NCBI RefSeq assembly: GCF_964275005.1
Contig: NC_092699.1
Location: 21,562,333 to 21,626,332, forward strand
Length of the DNA stretch: 64,000 bases
Source: Diadema setosum
Taxonomy: Eukaryota; Echinodermata; Echinoidea; Diadematoida; Diadematidae
Direction of reading: 5' to 3'
The position numbers and the translations under genes are program-made. Shown piece after piece: positions 33,372 through 44,150 of the stretch. The notes beneath the pieces are model-generated. The model was not told the origin of the DNA. It made no database searches and saw only the letters and a list, made by a program, of their open reading frames with translations. The number at the start of each line of letters is the position of its first letter. The first letter of the stretch is position 1.

Positions 33372-34904
33372 CCACCCCTGATTCTCTCGAGCTGATTATC
33401 CCATAAGCTATTGCGCAATTGTTACAAGAAGCATACTTTCGGCAAAACACCCCTCCCTCATTATGTGCCAAAGGCTAAATAGTGTCAGAAATCAAAATGT
33501 TTGCGGGAAAATGTCACATGAAGTCACAAGAATATAAAATCCAACTTCATGTATTTACCTCTGGCAATATTTTGCTTTTGGTATCCTATCTTTAACCCTC
33601 CTCCCATCCTCAAACGCGAACACAAACACACACACACACATCGCTCGAGTCTCTGACATATAAAGTAGCTAATGGCTTTTGCCATTTGGTCTTCATGTAT
33701 TTTGGTCTTTCCCCAATTCCACTGTAATAGAAGAACTAGTATAGAGGTTGGGACCTAATGGTCGAGGATGAACGTGTAGGGTCAAAAGGTTAGCAGTTTG
33801 GATTAGGGCTAGGGTCGAAGATCTGGAGAGGTATTACGGCTGGATGAAATAAATACTTTCAGACATGCTTTGTCAGACGAAGTGGAGATTAGACCGAGTG
33901 GCATTATTTAAGGCCTAGGCCTGTAGCATTTTTACTCACTACCAATCTAGTTCGCGAGTGCAAAAAGGCAAAAAATCAGTAGGGCCTATATACGTGACCG
34001 AAAGATCGGTCTGTATCTTTTCGTCGGGAATATGTTCCGCGGAGACTGCGTCTGGCTTCACGAAATCCCCTCCGTGGAGGGCCGTTTAAAGAAAAACAAA
34101 AAACAAAAAAGATAAAAACAAAACAAAACTAAAAACTCAGGACAGGCGTGTTTGTTTGTTTGTTTGTTTGTTTGTTTGTTTGTTTTTTTTGGGGGGGGGG
34201 TTCTTTGTTTGTTTGGTTTTGTGTGTGTGTGTGTGTGTAATTTTACATGCACTGTGGAGGGTGTCTTTCAACTTTCCTAAGACAGAAGGGGTGAGGGCGC
34301 TCTTGCACCATAGTTCCGAGTATGCACCATCGCGTGACGTGAATCGGCCAAATTGAAACGTTTGTTGAAAGACTAGCTCTGGTACCATGTAAACCATACG
34401 AAAAACAAAGGTGATAACCAACTATGTACAAAGACTTCAAGAACTGATATATTGAATTTGATTCCTTGTTAACAAAATATTCAGTAATGTAAAGCTCTAT
34501 ATCTAAACTATAGATGTGAATTCAGTCTCCGATAGTCGATCCCTAGTCTCCATGACACATTACACTGTGGAACGGGTGTGAAGTTAGATAAACGAGTTCA
34601 AAGTTAATAAATTTGGCTGAAGGGGAGTGTTGGATTTGACTATAACGAAAATTAATGTAGAAAAATATTCGGATCACCGAGGTGAAACTGATGAGGACGC
34701 CCTCTTGTGAGGACTGTATTCGCAATTGCCTTGTCCCCCATTCCACGTAACGGACCCGTGAGAGACCACCGAGGGACCCAAACTTAGCTAGATCCATCGG
34801 CAGTCTCCAAGACCAGACAAAAATAGTGTCGACGTAGAATGGCTTGAGAAAGAGAAAAGGGGGGGGGGGGGGAGAGAAAAGAAAACCTTGAAAGATCACC
34901 GAAA
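33369..34904. other. Non-coding stretch with microsatellites
   Basis: It contains (GTTT)n at 34149-34187 and (GT)n at 34221-34238. At 33985-34080 the text GTGACCGAAAGATCGGTCTG through CTGGCTTCACGAAATC matches the reverse complement of 44030-44140, a dispersed repeat. No gene recognised. Confidence 0.45.
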
Positions 34905-35760
34905 GACCAAAAAAGTAATTTTCCAGCAAATTTCTCAAAGATCTCTCCGGGACATTGAAGATTGACGAACGTTCACAAAGAGACCAATAAGACTACTGAG
35001 AGATCACTGAAAGATAATCTGGCATACTCCCTGGGATCTTGGAGAGATCAATCAAGATCTCTGAGAGATGTAAAAGTAGTCCGATCTCTCAATAATCTTT
35101 CTGTGATCTGCTCAAAAAAAAAAAGGGGGGGGGGAATTCTTGAGACTGTCGAAAGATAATTGAAAGAGTGACAAGAACCCTTTGCACTCGTCGAGAGATC
35201 GCTGACAGACTTCTGAAAGACCACTGATGAACGACCATGATTTTTTTATGAGAGACTGCCAAACGATTATTTCAAACCACTTCAATTCACTAAAAAACCA
35301 AAAAGTAATTTTTCCAGAGAATTTCTCAAACATCTATGTGGCCAAACATTCACGGGAGACCAATAAGACTACATGTACCTGTATTGAGAGACCACCGAAA
35401 GATAATCTGGCATACTCCCCGAGATCTTCAAGAGTGATCAAGATCTCTAAAAGAGTATAAAAGTAGTCTCTCAATGATCTCTCAATAATCCTTCTGTGAT
35501 CTTCTCCAAAAATGTGGTAATTTTTGTGAGACTGCCGAAAGATAATTTGAACCACTTCAATTTTCTTTTCTTTTTTTAGACACTGCAGACCACAAAATTC
35601 ACTGAAAGGTCACTTACGCCCCCATTCCAAATAGGCAAGAGCTCTAAAAGACCACTTAATTACTGTAAAAACTGATAAATCTCTCAATGATCTTTTTGTG
35701 ATTTTTTCAATGATCATCAAGGTCTTTCATGATTTCCAAGTGATCTTTTAGTGAAAAGTG
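34905..35760 (+). repeat. Degenerate GAGATC/AGACCA array with a 385-bp direct duplication
   Basis: Motifs of about 10 bases (GAGAGATCAC, GAGACCACTG, GAAAGATAAT) fill the region. On top of this, 34910-35165 is repeated at 35290-35560 (AGTAATTTTCCAG, AGACCAATAAGACTAC, AAAGATAATCTGGCATACTC, AATCTTTCTGTGATCT), a period of about 385 bp. It is a decayed two-level satellite. Open frames within it are not genes. Confidence 0.8.
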
Positions 35761-35851
35761 AATACTTTGGGGATATTTTTGTTGGCCGTAAGTGGGTCTA
35801 TCAAGACAGTCTCTTTTGTCTCACGGGTTTGACTTTCATTCTTCTTCGATA

Positions 35852-36253
35852 CAGTGCACTCCCGTTATAACTAAAACGGTTATAACAAAATTCCCGTTAC
35901 AACGAAGTAAAAATTCAGGCCAAAACGCTATCCACTCTATGTAGTTTTGATGTTTATTTGTTCGGTTATAACGAAATTTCATTGCAACTGATTGACAAAT
36001 TGCCCCACATCGACGTAAATAAGCACTGCATTGATCAGTGTTTTAGTGGTATCCATGATAAAAAAAAATAAATAAAAAAAATCATGGGCGTACATACTCA
36101 ATTCAGTGCTTATTTACGTCGATGTAGGGCAATTTGTCAATCAGTTGCAATGAAAACATCTTGACGGAAGAATTTCATGAATTTGAACGAAATTTCATTA
36201 TAATGAAAGAAAACTTCCAGTCTCGAGGATTTTGTTATAATGGGAGTCCACTG
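35852..36253. mobile_element. Pogo/Tigger-like miniature element
   Basis: The ends CAGTGCACTCCCGTTATAAC and, inward from the right, CAGTGGACTCCCATTATAAC flank 402 bp and are themselves flanked by TA on both sides, as for Tc1/mariner/pogo. Inside, TTGCAACTGATTGACAAATTG to about 36025 is mirrored at 36095-36150, a second foldback of about 55-bp arms around an A-rich loop. There is no transposase. The ends are read from sequence; the pogo assignment rests on the CAGT...CGTTATAAC ends. Confidence 0.8.
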
Positions 36254-36489
36254 TATCAGGTTGCTGGTTAGATGATGAATACTGAAACTACTTCACAATT
36301 CAAAATTACACATATACATACTCTGGATTTGATCTTTTACCATCTTGAGGTGTATTCCACCATCAAATCAGTGAGTTTCCTGTCAAGTTTGTTTTGTTTT
36401 GTTTTGTTTTGTTTTTGTTTTTTTCTGTTTGTGTGCGTGTGTGGGTGTGTGTTTTAAAGTTGAAACTCAATTAGATTTGAAAAAATGCA

Positions 36490-36558
36490 ATACTTTTACT
36501 TCGTTGTAACGACAATGTTGTTATAACCATGTTCGATATTTTTAACTGGAGTGCACTG
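36490..36558. mobile_element. Right end of a second pogo-like element
   Basis: GTTGTTATAACC and GGAGTGCACTG followed by TA at 36559 match the terminal repeat of the element at 35852-36253. No matching left end is seen nearby, so it is a fragment or the outer end of a larger composite. Confidence 0.6.
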
Positions 36559-36635
36559 TATACACAACCTGACATGAAAATCTCAACAGGGCACATTTCT
36601 CCTACTCCTTCTTGATCTATGAAGTACAAATTCCA

Positions 36636-36765
36636 CAGCAACAGACACACAAATCCCATCGCAGTAGACACAACAATCCCATCGCAGCAAACACACAAAT
36701 CTTAAAGCTGCAGACACACAAATCCCATAGCAGAAGACACAAAAATCCCCTGAAGTCCACTGAAG
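36636..36765 (+). repeat. Minisatellite of CAGACACACAAATCCCAT
   Basis: About five units of 20-26 bases (CAGACACACAAATCCCATCG and variants) lie in tandem with substitutions. No coding role is apparent. Confidence 0.8.
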
Positions 36766-36911
36766 AAATCAATCTGTTTGTATTGCCGTTCTAATGAGAT
36801 ACTATTTATTCCCTCTCTGATTCTTAGTCTCATATATTGCTAGATTTTCAAGGTTTTTTAAAAAATGAGAAATGTCTATGACAACAGATATGCCTCCTCT
36901 ATTGGTCTGGA

Positions 36912-37070
36912 GTACGTCTTGAGCTAGAGTTTTGCAAAGGCAGCTCACTATAATTTGAGGACACGTACACAGAGACGGTGGACTCGCACACACAGCCCAG
37001 GAGCGCTTCGATCCGATAGCTGTGTGCGTGCAAGTCCATTGCCAGCTGCCTTTGCAAAAGGCTAGTCTGG
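36912..37070. repeat. Foldback element around TTTGCAAAGGCAGCT
   Basis: AGTTTTGCAAAGGCAGCT (about 36927) and GGACTCGCACACACAGCC (about 36981) are mirrored by GCTGTGTGCGTGCAAGTCC (about 37017) and AGCTGCCTTTGCAAAAGG (about 37040). This gives arms of about 65 bp with mismatches. No flanking duplication was fixed. Confidence 0.65.
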
Positions 37071-37074
37071 GTAA

Positions 37075-37895
37075 GCCGATGTGACAACAGTTTCACATAG
37101 TTAGCTAAAAAATGTCAATATCTGTCTCAAAGGAGCTGAGTGTTTACTTTCCTTGAACTATGCTTTATTTGCATGGATGACTAAATTGTTTCAGAGACCA
37201 AATATTCAGTAATTTGAGCATTTTCACTCCACCTTTGACCATTGCCTTTTGACCCTCAGACCAACAATTCTTCAAACATTCACTTAAACTGGTAACATCC
37301 ATTTTCATGACAATACTTTGAGCTATTTCCAAAATACGGGGAAAACTGTGACATTTTAACATCTTCACTCGACCTTTGACCCCTTGGCCGAAAACATTTT
37401 CTTAGAGATTGAATTGTGCAGTAATTAATACTGTATATATATTGTACGTGTATACATGTACCTAGCTTGAGTAAGTTTATGCATTGAGTTATCTCCAAGG
37501 TATGGAGAAAAATTGTACTTTCAACATTTAATAATTAAATTTTAGCATTTTGAACCTGACCTTTGACCAATGACTCCAAAATGAAAATAATTTTCAGGCA
37601 GTATATGCATATGTACTAAGTTTCATGAAGATACCTTGAGCCATTTCCAAGATATGGGGAAAAATATGAAATTTTAGCATTTTCACTTGGCCTTTGACCT
37701 CTGATCCCATGGCCCAACACTTTCCCAAGAGAGTCTTTACCTGGTAATACATGTACAAAGACTTTTGTGAAATACCTTCAGGCACTGCAGAGATATGGGG
37801 GAAATAAACAAATTTTAAGAATTTGACCTTGTCCTTTGACCTTGAGCATGTGCACCCAAAAGTTGATAGGCACAAGTTTGTCCACTCTGTTGATG
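37075..37895 (+). repeat. GACCTTTGACC repeat, third copy
   Basis: It begins TGTGACAACAGTTTCACATA, as at 26398, and ends with CCCAAAAGTTGATAGGCACA, as at 27215. GACCTTTGACC motifs occur about every 150 bases (37205, 37370, 37557, 37690, 37830). The outer GGCGGAG palindromes seen in the other copies are absent, so the block is internal and truncated at both ends. Confidence 0.8.
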
Positions 37896-37975
37896 ATAAG
37901 TGACCCTGCATCACAAAACCAACAAAAAAGTCGCCAGACATGGAATTTTAGGTAAGGGCAGATTCTGAAAGAGTA

Positions 37976-38567
37976 CACTCTACGCTTTCAAATGATACAT
38001 AACTCAATTCAAATGGACTCCCCTAACCTACCTAAATACTGGAAAGAAAGTACACATTCTGGAAAAGTGTGAACCGAGAAAAGAGGCGCTGAACATGCTG
38101 AGTGTACAGAGTGTATTCAAGCGCTTAATCGTTCACCAAGCCGCGCTAGCTCTGCGATGAAAGGGACAAAACACAGGATGACAATCACAGGACCAACAAC
38201 AATGAAGGGATTATCAGATAAAGCTGATATTGAGCATGTTCTATTAACACATTCTGCCCATGAATAATGCCAACTTTCAAAGCAGAATCATTATCCTTTC
38301 AAAAGTTATTAGACTTGAAAGTGAAGAGTGTACAAAGGATTTCACGAAATGAAATGGGGCCTTAGGACATACCTGATCACTCTACTCTCCTCCAAAAAAG
38401 GGTTCTAGAAAAACTGCTGTAAACACACTTTCCCATTTGTGTTATAAGAATACTGTAGAAGAAAGATAGCTCTTTCAGAAAATATGAAAAACTCAAGATT
38501 GACCGCGTTGACCTGTTTCACCTGTTTTGAGTCCCCACATAAACTCAAGGGGTGCGACTTTGTTTTG
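37976..38567 (+). repeat. Dispersed repeat R1, copy b
   Basis: Partner of 203-785, with the same landmarks and orientation. It follows directly after TGACCCTGCATCACAAAACC, itself a phrase that I recall from echinoderm repeats. Confidence 0.85.
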
Positions 38568-39371
38568 ATCAATTGCCACTAAACTACTAATATCATTGAC
38601 AAAAGACATTGAAATGCACCTCCTCCTAGATGGGGTATAAAATGCATGTTTCTACTAGTGTATTACTAATATGATCAGCAAAAGACACTGCATGGGAACT
38701 GACTGATTATTGTTAATCATATGACTTAATCTTTCACTTGAATGCTGTTAACTACGTGTATAACCTTAACAGCAATGCAAATTAAATGTATTTTCTTCCC
38801 ATTTGTTCTAATCACAGATATTGATATTCTATCAATCCCTGATGGCCAACTTTGAACAAAATTATACACTATTTCCTTCTTCTCTTTATGTGACCACAAC
38901 ATCTCAGTATTTCATTATCTGCGGTACTTAGTTTGGTCCTCTCTTTTTTATTTTTGAAGATTGGTGAAAGTTATAAAAACAAAAAAGTCTATTCATTGTT
39001 AAGATCAGGCATGGGAAAGACTTGAGGTATGATTGTATCAACCTCTAATAGTGCACCATGAAAACTTTCACAATAAATCTGTTGGTTTATAATACACATA
39101 TCACTTGCAAATTTCAGTTAGTGTACATCAGTGAGAAATTCTGGTAATTCAAGTAATTTCATTTGCTTTGAATGCTCAGTGCTTAGGATCAAATTGCTCT
39201 TATGATTTTTGGGAAAAATTCATGCCCACAAACTGAAAAGCGTAACATGTTTACCACAATAATTGTTACTTTAAGTGCAATGAGTTACTGGCTATGTGCG
39301 ATGCAGAACATTGATAGTCAATGAGAGGATCAATCTTTCACTTTGTTGATGGTAAACCGTAAGATGATTAT
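38568..39371. other. Downstream region of the lysine-rich gene
   Basis: Likely 3' untranslated sequence and flank of the minus-strand gene, with a possible poly(A) signal at 38947-38952. Nothing else recognised. Confidence 0.4.
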
Positions 39372-42300
39372 TTATATTTTCTTTGTGATTTTAGAGGAAC
39401 CACCTGTGCTGCAAGCATTATCCATCTTGTGAATTAGCAGTTTCTGTTCTTGACGGCCAGCAGGAGATGGCATAGAGATTCCATTCAGTGCACACAGCTT
39501 GTCAGCTTCATCCGCTGTACCACAGATGATTGTTGAGTACCTGCACATTAGTCAAACCATAATGTATTAATTTGACAAATTTCGAAATTACAGAGATAGT
39601 TTCTCACTTTCTGTTGAAGTCTAATCATCCAAGGTTAAATTCATCATGTATTCAGTTTCTACCCGCTATACTTTATTCATGACACACAATAAGATATCAA
39701 ATTAATGGTATATTCTAACATTTGTGTATATAGTAAAATACCCGACAGTGATTTGAAATATCAACCCTTCCAAAATTATACTAGTACATATGCAAAAATA
39801 AGGAGGGCACTAACAACTTTTCCACGCCAATTTGGGTAAGGGTAGGCTGATGACAGCTAACTGACTTGTCATAATTTATGTGTGACTTCTCCCCTGTAAT
39901 GTGACAAACAAATATGAATGCTGGGTCCAAGAATAATGTTATTTGGCATTTATGGATAAAACTTAATTGGCATATAATGCCGTGGTGCAAAGAGAGGTAA
40001 AATGTCAATCCATGGTCAGTGGTTAAGATCAGTGATATTTGACCCTGTGGTGACCGGTGACTTTTCACCACTATCATTTATGCTTTTCTTTCGTACCCAG
40101 TATACTTTGTATACATCAATATTTGTCATTCATAAGCAATTGCGGACACTGCTCTGCACTTCTGAGAAATCATTGAACTCACAGGTCTGTCTTCAGAGAG
40201 CAGTACATGATTTTGTTTGCATGTTTTTGCTATACAGTAATTACAATTACTTCAGGCCTACAGCTTTATGTTGTATGGTGTGATTGAGACGTCATAAAAA
40301 TAATGTGTAGATGTGTGAAGATTCATCAAAATACATAACGAAAGGCAGGTCCTGTTTGCAACATGATTATTGTGAAATTTACAGCATATGAAGATGAAAG
40401 TCGAATAACAGAGTTTGTTATTGTTTTTGTTGCAAGAATACCCCTTCCAAGTTTTACATTTTCTGTTTTGCTGTTCATCAACATTGCATCACACTACAGA
40501 TGTAGCCCTATTATACCAAATATCTATACACTGAATATGGGTGCATATCAAGCGTACACAATATGAGGATCTAAATACATGTATAACAAAGTAAATTAGC
40601 GGGACTTGATGACGTTACAATAACAGAAATCCCTATATCAATTCATGTCAAATGAATTCTATAAAGTGCTGATTCAGCCTAGTTTCCTTATAGTGGGAGG
40701 TCAAATTATGCAATTGATAGGAATTGCCGTAAGTATGTAATGATGTTCAGGGAGATCGCTCTCTTGTTACAGTAGGTTTCTGGGCATCAATTCATTGATA
40801 CAAATGAGATTAAGTGCCTTGAAATTGCTAAACAATAGATGCATGAATCAACTCACAACACAGCATTTGGCTGTTCACCGTACAACTTTCTTTACAAAGT
40901 CTATGAGGTGTGATGTATGGAAAAATGTTCAGATCATATTTACACCTACAGAAGACACTGCTTCTTCTGCCCAGGAACAACCTTTCGCTTGGTCTTGATG
41001 ATAACATCCTTAGGGAAGACATCCACCTCACCAAAGAACATCTTTAACATAGTCTTGCTTGCTCCAGCAGGGAGGTTTCCACATCGTACTGCTATCCCAT
41101 CCAGCCCTGTATTAAATAAATCCATAGTCCACAAAAATATTTTCACTTTCTTTGGGTTTGAGATAAAGTTTTCCTGCCATACAAAAAGAAAACTGATGTT
41201 AGGCACCTAATGAGCCATGACATTTCAAACAACAGAAAAGGAGAAAATGTTTTCAACTATAATGGACAGTCTATATCATGATTTTGATGAAAGGCCTCTT
41301 TTGACCCTTCTTCGTATTGTCCACTCTATACTACTGTAAAAGTGGATATTTTTGCACGAATAATTTTTCACACTCTGCCGGGTAAGATGAATTCCGCATG
41401 TTTTTAATTCCGTGGAATCAAGACATTAACTACTGGAACATAAATGTGTATAACATGCAAAATTATTTGTGTGCTTTTATTTTCATGCTAGTTACTGGTT
41501 GCACGAAATGTGCAAACATTTCTACACCACAAAAATTTCCACTTTTACATTAAGCAAATTTATGTTTATGATCTAAATTAACTCTGGGTTATCACGTTCA
41601 AAGACTGTCTTACCCTTCTTGCTTTTCTTTGCTGATGGCTTAAAAGATGCACTATTAAGACGCTTCCTCTTCTTTCTTCTGTGTTTCCTCTTCCCTGTTC
41701 TTTCTTCATTCAGTTTCCTGCTTTTCTTTCCCTTCAGTTGATCACTTGCTTTTCTCTTGTAGCTGGCTTCTGTTTTCTTGGTGAACTGCTTCAGGTCACT
41801 TGTGGTATGCCTGTCATGAGACTTTGCACCAACACTCTGTGTTTCTATAGTCAGTAATTCCATTGTCTTTTCCTCTGTGCTTGTATGAGACTTCTTATTT
41901 TTCAGAGGAAAGTCTATTTCGTCATCTTCCTCCTCCTCTTCCTCCTCCACCTCAGTATATCTTGGGTCTTTTTCTGCCTTGCTTGAGGGTGCCGATTTCT
42001 GTGACACTTGCCAGGTTGTTGTAGAAGTTGTAGTTTTTGCAGGAGAAAATTTGTCATTATGAGGTGTGCTGAACTTCATATCTCTCTTTTTCTTTGTTTT
42101 GGGGGAAGCTGCTTCAGTATCTCCATCCGTAGTGTTGACACTGCAGTCCTTGTCACTCTCTTCAAAAACCAGTTTCTTTGCCAAGTTTGTATCAAAGGAT
42201 TTTGTGGTACTCTTCATGATTCTTGGTACACTCCTTGGGCGCTTTTTACCAGTCGACATTCGATTTAAGATCATCTCCCGCTTGAGCTTTTTGCCTTCAG

Positions 42301-42391
42301 TGGTCTTACTCTGAACAGCTCCCAGTTTGGTTCTGTCGCGATCCTTCTCTTCTGAAGAGAGAATGTTTTGACCTTTCATGTCTGATGTCTC
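39372..42391 (-). CDS. Lysine-rich, probably nuclear protein with RRM-like C-terminus (5' incomplete)
   Basis: Three minus-strand exons join in frame with GT-AG borders: 42391-41614, 41106-40950 and 39540-39372, ending at TAA. They give 367 codons. The first exon is low-complexity and charged: Ser/Thr/Lys-rich, an acidic run (EVEEEEEEEDDEID), then basic clusters (GKRKHRRKKRKRL, SAKKSKKG) that would act as nuclear or nucleolar signals. Exons 2-3 form a folded module, GIAVRCGNLPAG, KTMLKMFFGEV, FPKDVIIKTK, then CLLYSTIICGTADEADKLCALNG, with the beta-alpha-beta...beta-alpha order of an RRM, though RNP motifs are not classical. I do not recognise the family. The frame is open 5' of 42391 but an acceptor (CTTTCTTCATCAG) marks the true exon start. 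AATAAA at 38947-38952 (minus) may end the transcript. Confidence 0.7.
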
Positions 42392-42916
42392 CTGATGAAG
42401 AAAGACACACAAAATACCAATTGTCATACACATAGCAATTAAAATTACAGGTATAAACTATTTGTATAATGTAACTACTTTTCAACAATTAATATTAATT
42501 CCTACTTGTACATCAAATTAAAGATTGCTAATTTTAGCATCTAAACCCCATTCCTCCACTTTCACATGACTATTGTTGATTGTGACATCTTCCCTTCCCC
42601 TTTTTTCCCCTATAAATTCTTGTGCACGAAGAGTTGAGAAAATTTGACTACTAACTTGATGTGAGAGCAAAATATAAATATGACTTTTCCTTTCACCTAT
42701 GACTCAAAATCATCAGCATTTCCACACTCCTGAACATGCAAACAAATAAAAGTTTATAACGAAAAATATTTATCCTTGCCTATACTCGATCGAAGCCACT
42801 TACAGTATTTTTTTTTTCTTTTTCTGGTGTAAAATCTTCAAAGTTTGAACTTTTAATCACACAAATATAAATGGAAACACAAGAAAAATTATTTCATGCC
42901 CCCACTCTAAAAGATT

Positions 42917-43260
42917 AAACTAGAAATGTCGCTTTGGCGACTGGTATGCCTCCGCCATAATGCATGATTTTCCTCATAGGTCTAGATAGTACATGTGGAC
43001 ACTGTGTGATTACATTTTCACAAAATTGGCAAAATATTGGAATGACAAGTTTGTCACAAATGTGTTGAATGTTCACCTTCCTTGAAGTAGGTTTAATTGG
43101 ATGAATAGGAGAGCATGTATCTAGGGATTTAAGGACTTTAACTTGACTTTGACCCATTCATACATTTAGGCATTGAGTAATTGAGTAACGGATGGACGGA
43201 CGGACGGACAACCCGAAAACATAATGCCTCCGGCACCACTTCGTGGCGGAGGCATAAAAA
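42917..43260 (+). repeat. Short copy of the TATGCCTCCGCC/GGCGGAGGCATA repeat
   Basis: AAACTAGAAATGTCGCTTTGG then GGTATGCCTCCGCCATAATGC at the left, and GGACGGACGGACGGACAACC then TTCGTGGCGGAGGCATAAAAA at the right. The ends TATGCCTCCGCC and GGCGGAGGCATA are exact complements. The GACCTTTGACC body seen at 26313 is mostly deleted. It lies upstream of, or in a 5' intron of, the lysine-rich gene. Confidence 0.85.
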
Positions 43261-43489
43261 CCCCACACAATTCACAGGATCAAAGCAAGCATGCTTAGTA
43301 TCATGTGTCTGTGAAATCACAGCAATGTAACAACTGTATCATACTATTGAGTGTGCATCTGATACTCTGTACTGATACAAGGCAAGGTTTGGGAGTTCTG
43401 GTTCTCTAATGCGTAGTAACCTTATTCACCATACAGTTTTGGGTTGTTGTTTTTTGCTTTGTCACTCCTACATGTAGGGACTTATCATG

Positions 43490-44150
43490 TAACCACTAAG
43501 AATTTGACCGAAAGATCGGAGGAGAGTGGTAACGTCAAAAAAATAATAATAATAAAAGACTCCTCCGGACAGACGATCTTTTTGTCTACGAAGAATCTGA
43601 TGTATGTGTTAATACTACTTTGTGGACTAAAGTATTAAATCATGATTTTAACTTCATAATCGAGCATGACCCGTAAATCCAGAAATGCCAAATAATTTAC
43701 CTACTGAATTATGTTTCTATATAGGGCTCTCTTTGACACCGAGTATGTCCTTACCACTGTCCTAACCACTGCCCTAACTGGGGCCTTACATTGGGGGCTT
43801 AGAACTAACCCTGGGGCGCACCTTCACACATTTATACAGTACGCGAAGCGTTTGGGCTGGTCGCAGTTTATAGCTTAGAACATGCTTTGTTTGGTGTTTA
43901 TTTCCCGCATGACTGCATCCCAGGATCCCAAAAGTTGATGATGGCTAGCATAGCAAGCAGCAGAGACAACCGTAGACAGAAAAATCCATCTGTCTGGAGG
44001 AGTTTTTTAAAAATAATTTTTTGACATTTACAGCTCTCCTCCGTAGGCCTATAGGTTGTAGATTCTGTGAAGCCAGACATAGATCTAGGCTCCAGGGAAC
44101 ATATCCCCTACGACAAGATACAGATCATTCTTTTGGTCAAAGACTAGTCT
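43490..44150. repeat. Diverged inverted repeat around GACCGAAAGATCGG
   Basis: GGAGGAGAGTGGTAACGTC to GACTCCTCCGGACAGACGATC (43515-43580) is mirrored, with changes, at 43965-44050 (GTCTGGAGGAG...CTCTCCTCCGTAGG). Its outer part at 44050-44140 matches the reverse complement of 33985-34080. It may be a miniature element about 650 bp long; ends are not fixed. Confidence 0.45.

Noticed and set aside
42008-42314. Plus-strand open frames of about 80 codons
   Set aside because: They are antisense shadows of the lysine-rich exon on the minus strand, which has continuous splice-consistent reading.
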